Positions 1 to 7,950 of a stretch of DNA of 35,446 nt are shown piece after piece. The DNA lies in the NCBI GenBank assembly GCA_030753015.1, contig JASMDC010000037.1, forward strand, positions 1 through 35,446, given 5' to 3'. The translations under genes were made by a program, and so were the position numbers. This DNA comes from Candidatus Undinarchaeales archaeon (lineage in GTDB: Archaea > SpSt-1190 > JASMDC01). Below the pieces are notes generated by a model. The model searched no databases, had not been told where the DNA came from, and worked only from the letters and a program-made list of their open reading frames with translations. Positions within the stretch are counted from its first letter, which is position 1; each line of letters opens with the position of its first letter.

Positions 1-4
1 ATAG

Positions 5-12
5 GTTTATAA
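5..12 (+). promoter_or_regulatory. TATA box of the transposase gene
   Basis: The sequence TTTATAAA lies about 26 nt before the ATG at 36. This predicts a leaderless transcript starting almost exactly at that ATG and argues against the earlier ATG at 18, which would sit between the TATA box and the transcription start. Confidence 0.5.
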
Positions 13-35
13 AATTAATGCGCCTAAATAGGCTC

Positions 36-1592
36 ATGAAGAAGTACACCCGTATCAAGATCATCAACGGCCGCGAGTACGCGTACGAGATCACCCCGTA
101 CTACGACCCGAAGACCAAGAATACGCGGCAGAAGAGCAAGTATCTTGGCGCGGTCCAAAGCGATGGCTCGATACGCAAGGTGCGACAGAAGCTCCCGCGC
201 AACTCGTTTTCCTACGGTCAGTTCATCCCCGCCCTCCACGTCATCAGTGAGCTCAAGGTCGACGAGATCCTGACCCGGACCTTCGGCGAGGCGCGAACGA
301 AGCTCCTTCTCGCCCTCGCCATGAACCGGGCGCTTCGCCCTGTCGCGTTCCACAACGTCAGGAACTGGTACGAGGGCACGATCCTCGTCAAGGAGTACGG
401 CGACCTCCCGCTCTCGTCCCAGAACATCAGCAAGGTCCTCTCCGCCACCGGGCAGAGCTCGGCGCCCTACGAGTTCTGCAAGTCGTTCACGCGGAGCCGC
501 CCGAGCGCCGACACCCTCGTGTACGACATCACATCTCTCTCCTCCTACTCGGACCTGATCAGTCTCCTCGAGTACGGGTACAACCGTGACGGGCTCAGTC
601 TGCCACAGGTGAACCTCTCCATGGTCCTCGACAAGGAGCGCGGCATCCCCGTACTGTTCGACGTGTACCCGGGGAGCGTCCCGGACGTGTCCACCTTCAA
701 GAACACGCTGACGAAGCTCGGTGACTGCGGCGCCAAGTCCTTTCGCCTCGTCCTCGACCGCGGGTTCTTCAGCTCCGACAACGTCATGGACATGCTCGAT
801 GCGGAGCTCGACTTCGTGATCCCGGCCAAGGCGTCGCTCAAGGAGGTCAAGAACCTCATCTCGAAGAACCACACCAAGAAGGAGGACCCGTCCTTCCTCA
901 GGTTGTATCAGGACAGGACGCTCTTCGTCAAGGACGTGACGGTGAGGATCAAGAGCGACGAGAAGGAGAAGGACGTTCCGGCGTACCTCTACTACGACCT
1001 GAGACGGGCACAGGAGCAGAAGGACGCGTTCTACAAGGCTCTCCGCCGATGCGTAGAGCAGATCGAGGAGGCCAGACCGAGATCATGGCAGAAGCCGGCG
1101 AAGGTCGTGGGGGGGATCGCGAAAAAGCTCGTCACGTTCATCAGGTGGAAGAAGGTGGACGGGAACAGGATCAGCGTCACGCTGAAGAAGAAGGCGATCT
1201 CGCAGCGGGTGAACAAGATGGGGTTCACCGTCCTTCTCTACAACGGCGACCATACGTGGGACGGCGCGCTCACACTGTACCGGGAGAAGGACATCATCGA
1301 GAAAATCTTCCAGGTCCTCAAGCGCGACCTGGAGGCAATGCCCATGAACGTGCAGTCCACAGAGACCATGAAGGGATTCGTGTTCGTGACATTCCTCGCG
1401 CTAATCATCCGATTCAGGCTCATCAGGATGCTCAAGGATGCGGGCCTGGGAAGGAAGTGGTCCGTTGACAAGTTCCTCTTGGAGATGGAGAAACTAAGCA
1501 AAGTCGAGATGGAAAACGGGGAAATGTTCACAACCGAGATCACGAAGAAGCAGAGGGAGCTGATGGAGGCGCTCGGATTAACCTGTGCCTAA
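36..1592 (+). CDS. IS1634-type (IS4 superfamily) DDE transposase
   Basis: This is a 518-residue RNase H-fold transposase that would cut and rejoin IS ends. Counting from the ATG at 36, the DDE triad is visible as D164 (VYDIT), D241 (LVLDRGFFS) and E422. E422 lies in the IS4 signature Y-x2-[RK]-x3-E-x6-K (YREKDIIEKIFQVLK). The N-terminus (KKYTRIKIINGREYAYEI) and the length are typical of IS1634 elements. The reading frame is intact, so the enzyme may be active. The ATG at 18 is in frame but lies too close to the TATA box at 5-12. The element has interrupted an ATPase gene on the other strand (1608-1736). Its right end should be near 1600-1608. The left end and left inverted repeat appear to lie outside the window, and I could not match terminal repeats. 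Confidence 0.93.
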   Translation: MKKYTRIKIINGREYAYEITPYYDPKTKNTRQKSKYLGAVQSDGSIRKVRQKLPRNSFSYGQFIPALHVISELKVDEILTRTFGEARTKLLLALAMNRALRPVAFHNVRNWYEGTILVKEYGDLPLSSQNISKVLSATGQSSAPYEFCKSFTRSRPSADTLVYDITSLSSYSDLISLLEYGYNRDGLSLPQVNLSMVLDKERGIPVLFDVYPGSVPDVSTFKNTLTKLGDCGAKSFRLVLDRGFFSSDNVMDMLDAELDFVIPAKASLKEVKNLISKNHTKKEDPSFLRLYQDRTLFVKDVTVRIKSDEKEKDVPAYLYYDLRRAQEQKDAFYKALRRCVEQIEEARPRSWQKPAKVVGGIAKKLVTFIRWKKVDGNRISVTLKKKAISQRVNKMGFTVLLYNGDHTWDGALTLYREKDIIEKIFQVLKRDLEAMPMNVQSTETMKGFVFVTFLALIIRFRLIRMLKDAGLGRKWSVDKFLLEMEKLSKVEMENGEMFTTEITKKQRELMEALGLTCA

Positions 1593-1736
1593 AACGGGGG
1601 AGCTCAGGTTCGGATGTGACAGAAACCGGAGCGCATCCGAGGTCCTTTCCCTCTTAATAATCTCCTCCCGTTCGAGGATCGCCTCCGTCTCTATCTGTTG
1701 GTCGGATATGATCCTCTTGAGGAGGTCTTTATTCAT
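1578..1736 (-). pseudogene. N-terminal remnant of an AAA_14/DUF4143-like ATPase, cut by the IS
   Basis: This 52-codon reading frame starts MNKDLLKRIISDQQ and continues through a charged helix to ALRFLSHPN. That is how many archaeal AAA_14/DUF4143 ATPases begin, just before the Walker A stretch (typically PNxLxIxGVRRxGKS). After HPN (base 1608) the frame changes to unrelated residues and stops at 1578, at the point where the IS sequence begins. The remaining gene should lie to the left of the window, beyond the element. This rests on remembered family N-termini rather than a search. The alternative is a small unrelated peptide. Confidence 0.5.
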
Positions 1737-1740
1737 AGAT

Positions 1741-1781
1741 ATTATATTGTCAAATATTTATTAATACTTTGTCAATATAAT
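1741..1781. promoter_or_regulatory. AT-rich imperfect inverted repeat upstream of the broken ATPase gene
   Basis: The arms ATTATATTGTCAAA (1741-1754) and TTTGTCAATATAAT (1768-1781) are inverted with one mismatch and flank an AT-rich centre. The element lies just upstream of the minus-strand start at 1736. It may be the old promoter/operator of the ATPase gene. It is much richer in AT than its surroundings. Confidence 0.35.
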
Positions 1782-1900
1782 GTTGGAGTTTTAATTTATC
1801 GGCTTCCCGAGCTAACTCAGTTCCAAAGCCCTCTGCCCTCGCGTTCCACGATCTTTTGAGTGCATCACTGTTAATGATTGGATGACGGGGACTGATATCG
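1750..1900 (-). pseudogene. Possible C-terminal remnant of an unrecognised gene
   Basis: A minus-strand frame reads SDALKRSWNARAEGFGTELA and then a Lys/Leu-rich tail ending in ...YIDKVLINI, with the stop at 1750-1752. It looks protein-like but has no start codon of its own in this region and runs out of frame into the VWA gene upstream. It ends 14 bp before the ATG of the broken ATPase, so the two may have formed one operon before the locus decayed. I do not recognise the family, and it may be noise. Confidence 0.2.
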
Positions 1901-1948
1901 AGGAATGAGCGCCCCTCGTGATGTGATCGCGCTGGATTGGCGATTCGC

Positions 1949-4900
1949 TTAAGTCGTCTCCGTGATCTCGGAGTAGAAGTCCGAAAGCCTCTCGGGGAGG
2001 GCGTCCACGTTATCGAGCACACAGTAGTTACCGTGCCCGAACATGGTCTCCAGGTACTCGCCACCCCGGCTGTCGATGGCCATGGCATACGACTGGATGC
2101 CCATGTTGTGGCCCTCGTCGATGGCCTTGCGGATGTCGTTGAACACGTAGTCCTTGCCCTGCTTGTTGGGCGAGTCGCTGTAGTCGTTAGGCTCACCGTC
2201 GGTGAGGTAGAGGAATATCTTGGTGCGGGCGTCGGTCTGGTCGAGCTGGGCCATGGCGTGTCGCATGGCGGGGCCCATCTTGGTCATCGAACCGGGCTCC
2301 ATGCCCTCGATGCGGCCATGGGTTATCCCGTTGTAATCCTCCTCGAAGGATTTTACGCGGTAGACGCGCACGTCGTCCTTGCCCGACGTGTCGAATCCGT
2401 AGATGGCGAACTGGTCACCGAGATTATCGAGCGCCTCGCTCATGAGGATCATGGACTCTTTGGACTTCTTGATGATGTTGCCGTAGGTGGAGCCGCTCTG
2501 GTCGACAAGGATGCACACGGCCACATCGCGACCCTGCTTCCTCGACTCCTCGAAGATCTTGTCGTCCATGCCGTGGCCTGTTGCCCGGCGCTCGCCCCAC
2601 GCATCGGTGTAGGCGTCCATGTCCACGTCGGACCCCTCGGGGAGTCGGCGCTCCTTCTCGAGGTGGGCCGGTTTGAGCTCGGACATGGTGTCGATGATCT
2701 GGCGCCTGATCGTGTCCATGTCCCTGATTGTGGCTGAGTAGAACTCGGTGGAGGCCTTCTCGCGGATGATCTCTTTTACGGTGCAGAACTCGTAGAGGTA
2801 GTCGCTGAGGGTGGAGTCCCACTCGTCGTACTTGAACTCCTCGATGACCTCGTTGCGGTCCGTCGGATCGCCGCCACCGCCCTGGTCGGGATCGGGGGGC
2901 GCATCGCTGCCACCCTGGGGCTTGCCGCTGCCGCCCTGCTGCGGGTCGCCGTCACCGTCCTGCTGGTCGTCTCCCTGGTCGTCGCCGTCGCCACCGCCGC
3001 CGTCCTGGTCGTCGCCCTCGTCATCACCGGACTCTCCGCCGTCACCCTGGCCGTCCTGGGGCTCGCCGTCGCCGGACTCCCCTCCGCCCTGGCCCTCCTG
3101 TGGCTCGCCGTCGCCGCCGTGGTCGCCCACGTCGTCTCCCGGCTGCTGGTCCTGTGGCTCGGTGAGCTGGGGGAAGAGATCGGTGACAATGTCATAGACC
3201 TTGCGCGTGGCGCTCCATGTGTCGTACACAGTGCCCGGTTCGGATTCGGTCTTGTATATGTCGTAGCACTGGTCGAATGGTGCCTGGTACTGGGGATCTA
3301 TCTGGGTGACGGTCGTGCCCATCTTGACCTTCTGGAGGAGCGCGGACATGAACTGCTGCCCCGGGTCCTGGGCCTCGGGCCCCTCGAGAGGCTTCATGAT
3401 ATAAGCCGCGTTTGTGAGGTCCAGTTCCTCGGAGATGAGGCCGCCGTACTCGTCGCGGAGGTTGTGCTCGATGCGACCGTCCTCGAGCAGGTTCCAGATG
3501 TGCTTGGCAAGGCCCTGCTTCTCGTACTCTTTTACAGCTTCCTTGATCTCCACGGCGAAGGAGTCGTACTTGATGTGGGACATCTCATGGTCCATGAGGC
3601 CCCAGTAGAGCATGCGGTTCTGGTCGTTATCGGTGTACGCGTCCACGCGCTTGGGGATGAAGATGGTGTTGTTGTCAGTGTAGGCTATGGCGCTTCCCTT
3701 GACGATGTCCACGCCCACGGGTTTCTCGAGGATGCCGCCCACCCACTTGCCGGCGGAACCCTGGATGTCCTCGAAAGCCACGTAGTGGTACTTTTCCTTG
3801 AGATCGTCCATGAAGCCGCGGGTGAGCCCGAGCTTGAAGAACTTCTCCGCGGCGTCGACGCCGTGCTCCTTGTAGACGTCCAGGCCCTTCTCGGCCCAGT
3901 CCTGGAGGACACGACCGTCGAACTCCTTGAGGATGACGCCGAAGTTCTCCATGAACGCCTTGGCGAGCTTGGTATCGACCACCTCCACCTTCTGCTCGGC
4001 CTGGTAGACGGCTGCGAGCTGCTGTGGGTCCTTGACGGCCTCCATGGAGGTGATGGTGTTGTTGAGGTAGTTGTTCATCTGGGAGCTGTAATCGACGGAG
4101 AGCTTCTCTCCCAGGCCCAGTACGAAGTCCTTGATCATGTCGGGGAACTTGGAGAGGCGACCCAGCTCCTTCAGGTCGCTGATGGCGGCAGTGTCGTTCC
4201 GCTCGTAGATGGTGGCGTGGTAGTCGAAGAACTGCTGGCGGTCTTCGGGCTTGACTGTGCGGAAGAACGTCTCGGTGTTCTTGAGCAGGTCCTCCTTCCG
4301 GCCTTTGTAAGTGGTGCTGTCGAGCTCACCCTTCCAGGTGAGGTAGTCGGGCGCCGACATCTCGGCAAGGAAGGGTATCGAGCGCACAAAGGCACCGTAG
4401 GTAGCGGCATCGATGGCGTTCGAGGATGAGTAGTAGTAGCCACTGCTGGTGAAGTCGTCTTCGTTGATGGTGGTGCCCTCGCGGATGAACTGCTTGAGGC
4501 TGCGGTCGTTCATACCCTCCAGAGCGCGACCGTTCTCAAGGATGGCCCGGGCGAGGCTGGCGCGCTTCTTCTCGGTGGCCATGGTGGCCATCTCGAACAG
4601 GCGCCCCTTGTCGGTCACCTTCTCCAGGAGCTTGGCGTCCATGTGGTAGGGTGCGTACTCGTCCTTATCTGTGACCTCGTTGAGCTTGTAGGCGAGGGTA
4701 TTGAGGGTGTCGAGCTCTTCCTTTCCGAGGAAGGGAGTGAACGCGGCTGCCTTTTTGACCACCGTCTCCACGAGCTTCTCGTTGATCCCCTCGACGGCGT
4801 GGAGGTACTTGTCCTGTCCCTCCTGTTCGAGGGCGGCAAGCTCGTCACGGGAATGGTAGAGGACGGCCTTGCGGGCATCGTCGGTGGTGAGCCTGAGGGC

Positions 4901-6631
4901 GATCTCCTTCCATACCCCGAAGGCGTCGGGGCGGAGGATGTCGGTGATCCCGCCGGTGTGTGCGAAGTAGCGCTCGCCCACGTAGCCGTCGCCAGCAAGG
5001 CGCTTGTCCATAAGCTCCTTGCCGAAGGCCGCCCAGGTCTCGAGGTTCTCGTCGCCCTGACCGGGATCGTACTGCTCCTGCAGCTGGTTGAAGAACTCGG
5101 CGGCCGCCAGGCCGTTCGTCCCGGCGAGCTCGCGGGTGAGCTCGAAAGCCCGCTTGGTGGGCTTCCCCTCGAGGGTCGGGATGACCTTCTTGGAGTTCTC
5201 GAAGAACTTGTAGGCGGCGGGGTCGCCGGCGAAGACGTTGGCCGTCTTCACCCAGTCGAACATGAAGCGGTTACCGAGATCGTCGATGAGCTCCTTGGTG
5301 CGGTCGAAGTATGATTTCTTGAGCTGGTCGTCCAGACCGCGGCTGACATCGATCCACTTCCGTACATCCTTGAGAGAGCGGTCCTTGAAGTGGTCGTGGC
5401 TCTGGAGGACCTCCTTGGCAGCATCGCCCTCGCCCTCTTCCACAGCGTACTCCACCATACGGAAGAGCTTGCCGCGCTTGTGCCCGTCATAGGAGCGGAC
5501 GAACGTCTGTGTCCTGTCGAGCACGCGGTCGGCGACGTCAATGTCCTTCTGGGAGATGCGGTTGGCCACATCGCCGATCTGAGTGATCGTCTTGGCGTTG
5601 ACATCGCTCAGGGACGTCTTGGTCTTGTCCACGAACTTAACCGGATCGTAGTATGATGCACCGACATCGGCCCAAGCACTGAGCGTGGAGGCCTTGGCCT
5701 CCTCGATATACTGGCCCGCCTTGAAGGTGGCGGCGCCCATGGCTTCGTTCTGCTGGGCGACGTCCTTGACGATGCCCAGGACCTTGTCTCGGTCCTTGAC
5801 CTGTCTGAGAACGGCATAGGAGTCGTCGAAGTACCGCTTGCGCAGCTCCGGGTCGGAGAACGAGTCGGCGGTATCCTCCCAGGCAGCGACCGTGCCGGCC
5901 TCCTCCACCACGCCCCGGACGTCGCCGGAGGCGTTCATGAAGGAGTAGGCCAGGGGCTTGCTGTCCTGGTAGTATGATTCCATGCCCTCGATGACGTGCT
6001 CGCGCACGTCCTCGTCCAGGCGCTTGAAGGTGTTGGCGGCCTTGGTGAAGAACTGGCTGCGAGCAAGCTTGAACGAGCCATCCTCGTACTCCTTGCCCAT
6101 GGTGTAGATCCTGTCGTTCTGCTCATCGCTGAGATTGCTGAACAGGTCGTCGGCGTTAGTGAAGTAGGACTTCCCGTCAGCGGGTTTGTCTGCTGCGAGC
6201 TCGGCGGCCCGGCCTAGCACTGTGACGTACGCGTTCGGGTCCACCTTGTCCACAAAGGAGTCGATGGAGCGGGCCATTGTCGAGACATCGGAATTGTCAA
6301 CAGTAGAGATGAATGACGCGAGCTCACGGTGGGCGGGTGCGAGCTGTTCGCCCCGCTCAGCGAGCTTCTCCCACATCTCGGTGAAGTTCGAGACGTGGTA
6401 GCCGTACTCGGGCTTCTCCATGAATCCCAGGAGCTTGTCCCGGGCCTCGCTGTCGCTGAAGTGGGTGAAGACTTCTTTGGTCTTGTCGATGAACTTGCTC
6501 GCGTTCCACCTGTTGAGTCGCTCGAGCTTGTCCGCGACAGCGTTCCATTTGGTGAGCTGGTCGTCGGAGAGCCCCAACCCGGAGAGGTCGGGGCGTTCGA
6601 GAGGTTCTGTGGTGGTGGCGGAGGTATCCAT
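1949..6631 (-). CDS. Giant von Willebrand A protein, NorD/CobT-like partner of a MoxR ATPase
   Basis: This is a soluble 1560-residue protein. Residues 1 to ~1000 are mostly helical, acidic and repeat-like. H1015-E-M-S-H1019 forms an HExxH motif followed by a LEDGRIEH segment, an arrangement I associate with NorD/CobT-type VWA proteins. Residues ~1155-1260 are an extremely Gly/Asp/Gln-rich linker. The C-terminal VWA domain has its metal-ion (MIDAS) site at D1377-x-S-x-S, a downstream Thr (SMTKMG) and D1478 (LTDGEPND). Known relatives work with MoxR ATPases as metal-insertion or remodelling chaperones for cofactor enzymes such as nitric oxide reductase, Rubisco and cobaltochelatase. The target here is unknown, and no such enzyme is adjacent. 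The gene is 36 bp downstream of its ATPase. At over twice the usual NorD/CobT length, the N-terminal part is the novel portion. Confidence 0.9.
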   Translation of the reverse strand: MDTSATTTEPLERPDLSGLGLSDDQLTKWNAVADKLERLNRWNASKFIDKTKEVFTHFSDSEARDKLLGFMEKPEYGYHVSNFTEMWEKLAERGEQLAPAHRELASFISTVDNSDVSTMARSIDSFVDKVDPNAYVTVLGRAAELAADKPADGKSYFTNADDLFSNLSDEQNDRIYTMGKEYEDGSFKLARSQFFTKAANTFKRLDEDVREHVIEGMESYYQDSKPLAYSFMNASGDVRGVVEEAGTVAAWEDTADSFSDPELRKRYFDDSYAVLRQVKDRDKVLGIVKDVAQQNEAMGAATFKAGQYIEEAKASTLSAWADVGASYYDPVKFVDKTKTSLSDVNAKTITQIGDVANRISQKDIDVADRVLDRTQTFVRSYDGHKRGKLFRMVEYAVEEGEGDAAKEVLQSHDHFKDRSLKDVRKWIDVSRGLDDQLKKSYFDRTKELIDDLGNRFMFDWVKTANVFAGDPAAYKFFENSKKVIPTLEGKPTKRAFELTRELAGTNGLAAAEFFNQLQEQYDPGQGDENLETWAAFGKELMDKRLAGDGYVGERYFAHTGGITDILRPDAFGVWKEIALRLTTDDARKAVLYHSRDELAALEQEGQDKYLHAVEGINEKLVETVVKKAAAFTPFLGKEELDTLNTLAYKLNEVTDKDEYAPYHMDAKLLEKVTDKGRLFEMATMATEKKRASLARAILENGRALEGMNDRSLKQFIREGTTINEDDFTSSGYYYSSSNAIDAATYGAFVRSIPFLAEMSAPDYLTWKGELDSTTYKGRKEDLLKNTETFFRTVKPEDRQQFFDYHATIYERNDTAAISDLKELGRLSKFPDMIKDFVLGLGEKLSVDYSSQMNNYLNNTITSMEAVKDPQQLAAVYQAEQKVEVVDTKLAKAFMENFGVILKEFDGRVLQDWAEKGLDVYKEHGVDAAEKFFKLGLTRGFMDDLKEKYHYVAFEDIQGSAGKWVGGILEKPVGVDIVKGSAIAYTDNNTIFIPKRVDAYTDNDQNRMLYWGLMDHEMSHIKYDSFAVEIKEAVKEYEKQGLAKHIWNLLEDGRIEHNLRDEYGGLISEELDLTNAAYIMKPLEGPEAQDPGQQFMSALLQKVKMGTTVTQIDPQYQAPFDQCYDIYKTESEPGTVYDTWSATRKVYDIVTDLFPQLTEPQDQQPGDDVGDHGGDGEPQEGQGGGESGDGEPQDGQGDGGESGDDEGDDQDGGGGDGDDQGDDQQDGDGDPQQGGSGKPQGGSDAPPDPDQGGGGDPTDRNEVIEEFKYDEWDSTLSDYLYEFCTVKEIIREKASTEFYSATIRDMDTIRRQIIDTMSELKPAHLEKERRLPEGSDVDMDAYTDAWGERRATGHGMDDKIFEESRKQGRDVAVCILVDQSGSTYGNIIKKSKESMILMSEALDNLGDQFAIYGFDTSGKDDVRVYRVKSFEEDYNGITHGRIEGMEPGSMTKMGPAMRHAMAQLDQTDARTKIFLYLTDGEPNDYSDSPNKQGKDYVFNDIRKAIDEGHNMGIQSYAMAIDSRGGEYLETMFGHGNYCVLDNVDALPERLSDFYSEITETT

Positions 6632-6667
6632 CGTCAGGTCCGTGTTAGTATCTTGTACAGGACGTGT

Positions 6668-7771
6668 CTACTGCTGGGCCTCGGCTTCCGCCTCTGGCTC
6701 CTGGGCGACCTCACCGCGGTTGTACTGGCCGTCGATGACGTCGACCTGCCGCATGATGGCCTCGCGCACGTCGGAGTAGTCGGGCAGCGGTTCCGTGATG
6801 ACGCTAACGATACCCATCTGGCACGCGTCGTGGAATGCATAGCCTTGGCCCATGAGCTCGGCAGTGGCGATAAGGGTGCGTGTACCGGCTCCCTCCTTGA
6901 GCTCCTTCATCTTGCGTGTGAACACGCCGATCTCGACGAGCATCTGTGAGTCCTTCATGGCGACGTTGCCCTCGTGGGCGACGATCTGGGTCTCGAGCTC
7001 GGCCTGAGGTGACTTCATATCGCGAGCGTAGTCGATGTCGACTGCCATGAAGCGCTGCTGGAGCGAGGGTTTCAGCTGAGCGCGCTGGTAACCGGGATTG
7101 TAGGCTGAGACGAAGTAGAAGTCTTCGGCAGCGTGAACGATCTCGCCACCTTTCTTTTCCAGTGTGATCTTGCGCTGGTGGTCGGTGGCCTCGTTGACCT
7201 TCGAGAGCACGTCCTTGCGCGCCTCGGCGATCTCGTCCAGGTAGAACACACCGCCGTACCGAGCGGCCAGGGTCAGCGGCCCGTCCTGCCACTTGATCTC
7301 ATCGCCCTTGACGATGTAGCGGCCGATGAGGTCGTTGGACGACAGGTCCTCGTTCCCTATGGCGTAGAACATGGGCTGGTCCGTCTTGAAGCAGAAGTGC
7401 TCTATAAGACGTGTCTTGCCGCACCCGGTCGGTCCCTTGAGCATCATAGGTTTCTTGACCGCATAGGCGTCCATGAGCACGTCGAGCTCGTTCACATCTA
7501 CCTGGTTGCCGTCCACTACCTTGTGGTACTCCTTGACGGGTAGGTAGTATGGCTCCTTGGTGATCTTGTAATCGTCGATGTTGATCTCGTCCGGCGCCCC
7601 TAGATTGAGGTCGACCTCTTCTCCGGTGTCCAGGTACTTCGCGTGCACCTCGTTGGACCCGTTGTCGATACCCTCGATCTTCAGATCTCTTGCCCTGCCA
7701 GTGTTCTCGTCATAGATCTTGAGCGTTTCACCGACTGGAATAGTGATATCCTCGCTGATTTCTCCGTACAT
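6668..7771 (-). CDS. MoxR-family AAA+ ATPase (NorQ/CbbQ-like)
   Basis: This is a 367-residue AAA+ ATPase. Residues 1-75 form a beta-rich, acidic N-terminal domain not usual in MoxR proteins. The ATPase core has Walker A GPTGCGKT at 113-120 and Walker B VFYLDE at 175-180, followed by the MoxR-like SAYNPGYQ stretch. The tail is Glu/Ala/Gln-rich. MoxR ATPases form hexameric rings that act on VWA-bound clients, and the VWA partner is encoded directly downstream in the same operon. A TATA box at 7834-7841 gives a predicted 5' leader of about 40 nt. The substrate complex cannot be named from the sequence. Confidence 0.93.
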   Translation of the reverse strand: MYGEISEDITIPVGETLKIYDENTGRARDLKIEGIDNGSNEVHAKYLDTGEEVDLNLGAPDEINIDDYKITKEPYYLPVKEYHKVVDGNQVDVNELDVLMDAYAVKKPMMLKGPTGCGKTRLIEHFCFKTDQPMFYAIGNEDLSSNDLIGRYIVKGDEIKWQDGPLTLAARYGGVFYLDEIAEARKDVLSKVNEATDHQRKITLEKKGGEIVHAAEDFYFVSAYNPGYQRAQLKPSLQQRFMAVDIDYARDMKSPQAELETQIVAHEGNVAMKDSQMLVEIGVFTRKMKELKEGAGTRTLIATAELMGQGYAFHDACQMGIVSVITEPLPDYSDVREAIMRQVDVIDGQYNRGEVAQEPEAEAEAQQ

Positions 7772-7833
7772 CGTCAGTACCCCACCTTCTCCAAGTTAAT
7801 AGAGAGGGTAGCCGTCTCCTGCCCGACTTCCGA

Positions 7834-7841
7834 CTTATATA
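7834..7841 (-). promoter_or_regulatory. TATA box of the MoxR/VWA operon
   Basis: On the minus strand the sequence reads GAAAG-TATATAAG, a purine-rich BRE followed by a strong TATA box. Transcription should start near 7810, about 40 nt before the ATG at 7771. Confidence 0.6.
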
Positions 7842-7864
7842 CTTTCTCTTTAGTTGTCCCTTGA

Positions 7865-7885
7865 AAGGTACGAATTTCGTACCTT
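7865..7885. promoter_or_regulatory. Perfect 21-bp palindrome between divergent promoters
   Basis: The arms AAGGTACGAA (7865-7874) and TTCGTACCTT (7876-7885) are exact inverted repeats around a single T. The site lies ~25 bp upstream of the TATA box of the MoxR operon and ~30 bp upstream of the TATA-like box of the ATP-grasp gene. That is where a dimeric regulator could control both genes. It could also be a chance hairpin. Confidence 0.5.
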
Positions 7886-7916
7886 ATTATAGACCCAGGC
7901 GACCTAGCGACATCCC

Positions 7917-7922
7917 TTTAAA
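7917..7922 (+). promoter_or_regulatory. TATA-like box of the ATP-grasp gene
   Basis: CTTTAAAG centred near 7919 lies about 31 nt before the ATG at 7951, so the transcript would have almost no leader. It is weaker than other TATA boxes in the window. Confidence 0.35.
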
Positions 7923-7950
7923 GCTAGCCGGTCCTCCGGTCCAGAGCACC

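Noticed and set aside
24..872. Antisense reading frame opposite the transposase
   Set aside because: It is Arg/Val/Glu-rich with no recognisable motifs, and the plus strand encodes a clear transposase.
2811..3197. Ser/Pro-rich plus-strand frame
   Set aside because: It is the reverse of the Gly/Asp/Gln-rich linker of the VWA protein.
1937..6949. Long antisense reading frames opposite the VWA gene, up to 436 codons (3119-4429)
   Set aside because: They arise from GC-rich, codon-biased sequence on the other strand. Their translations are low in complexity (Val/Leu/Glu/Gly-rich), show no domains and have no promoters.
7861..7950. TTG start for the ATP-grasp gene at 7861
   Set aside because: It would code through the palindrome and TATA box; the ATG at 7951 fits the family start and the promoter.
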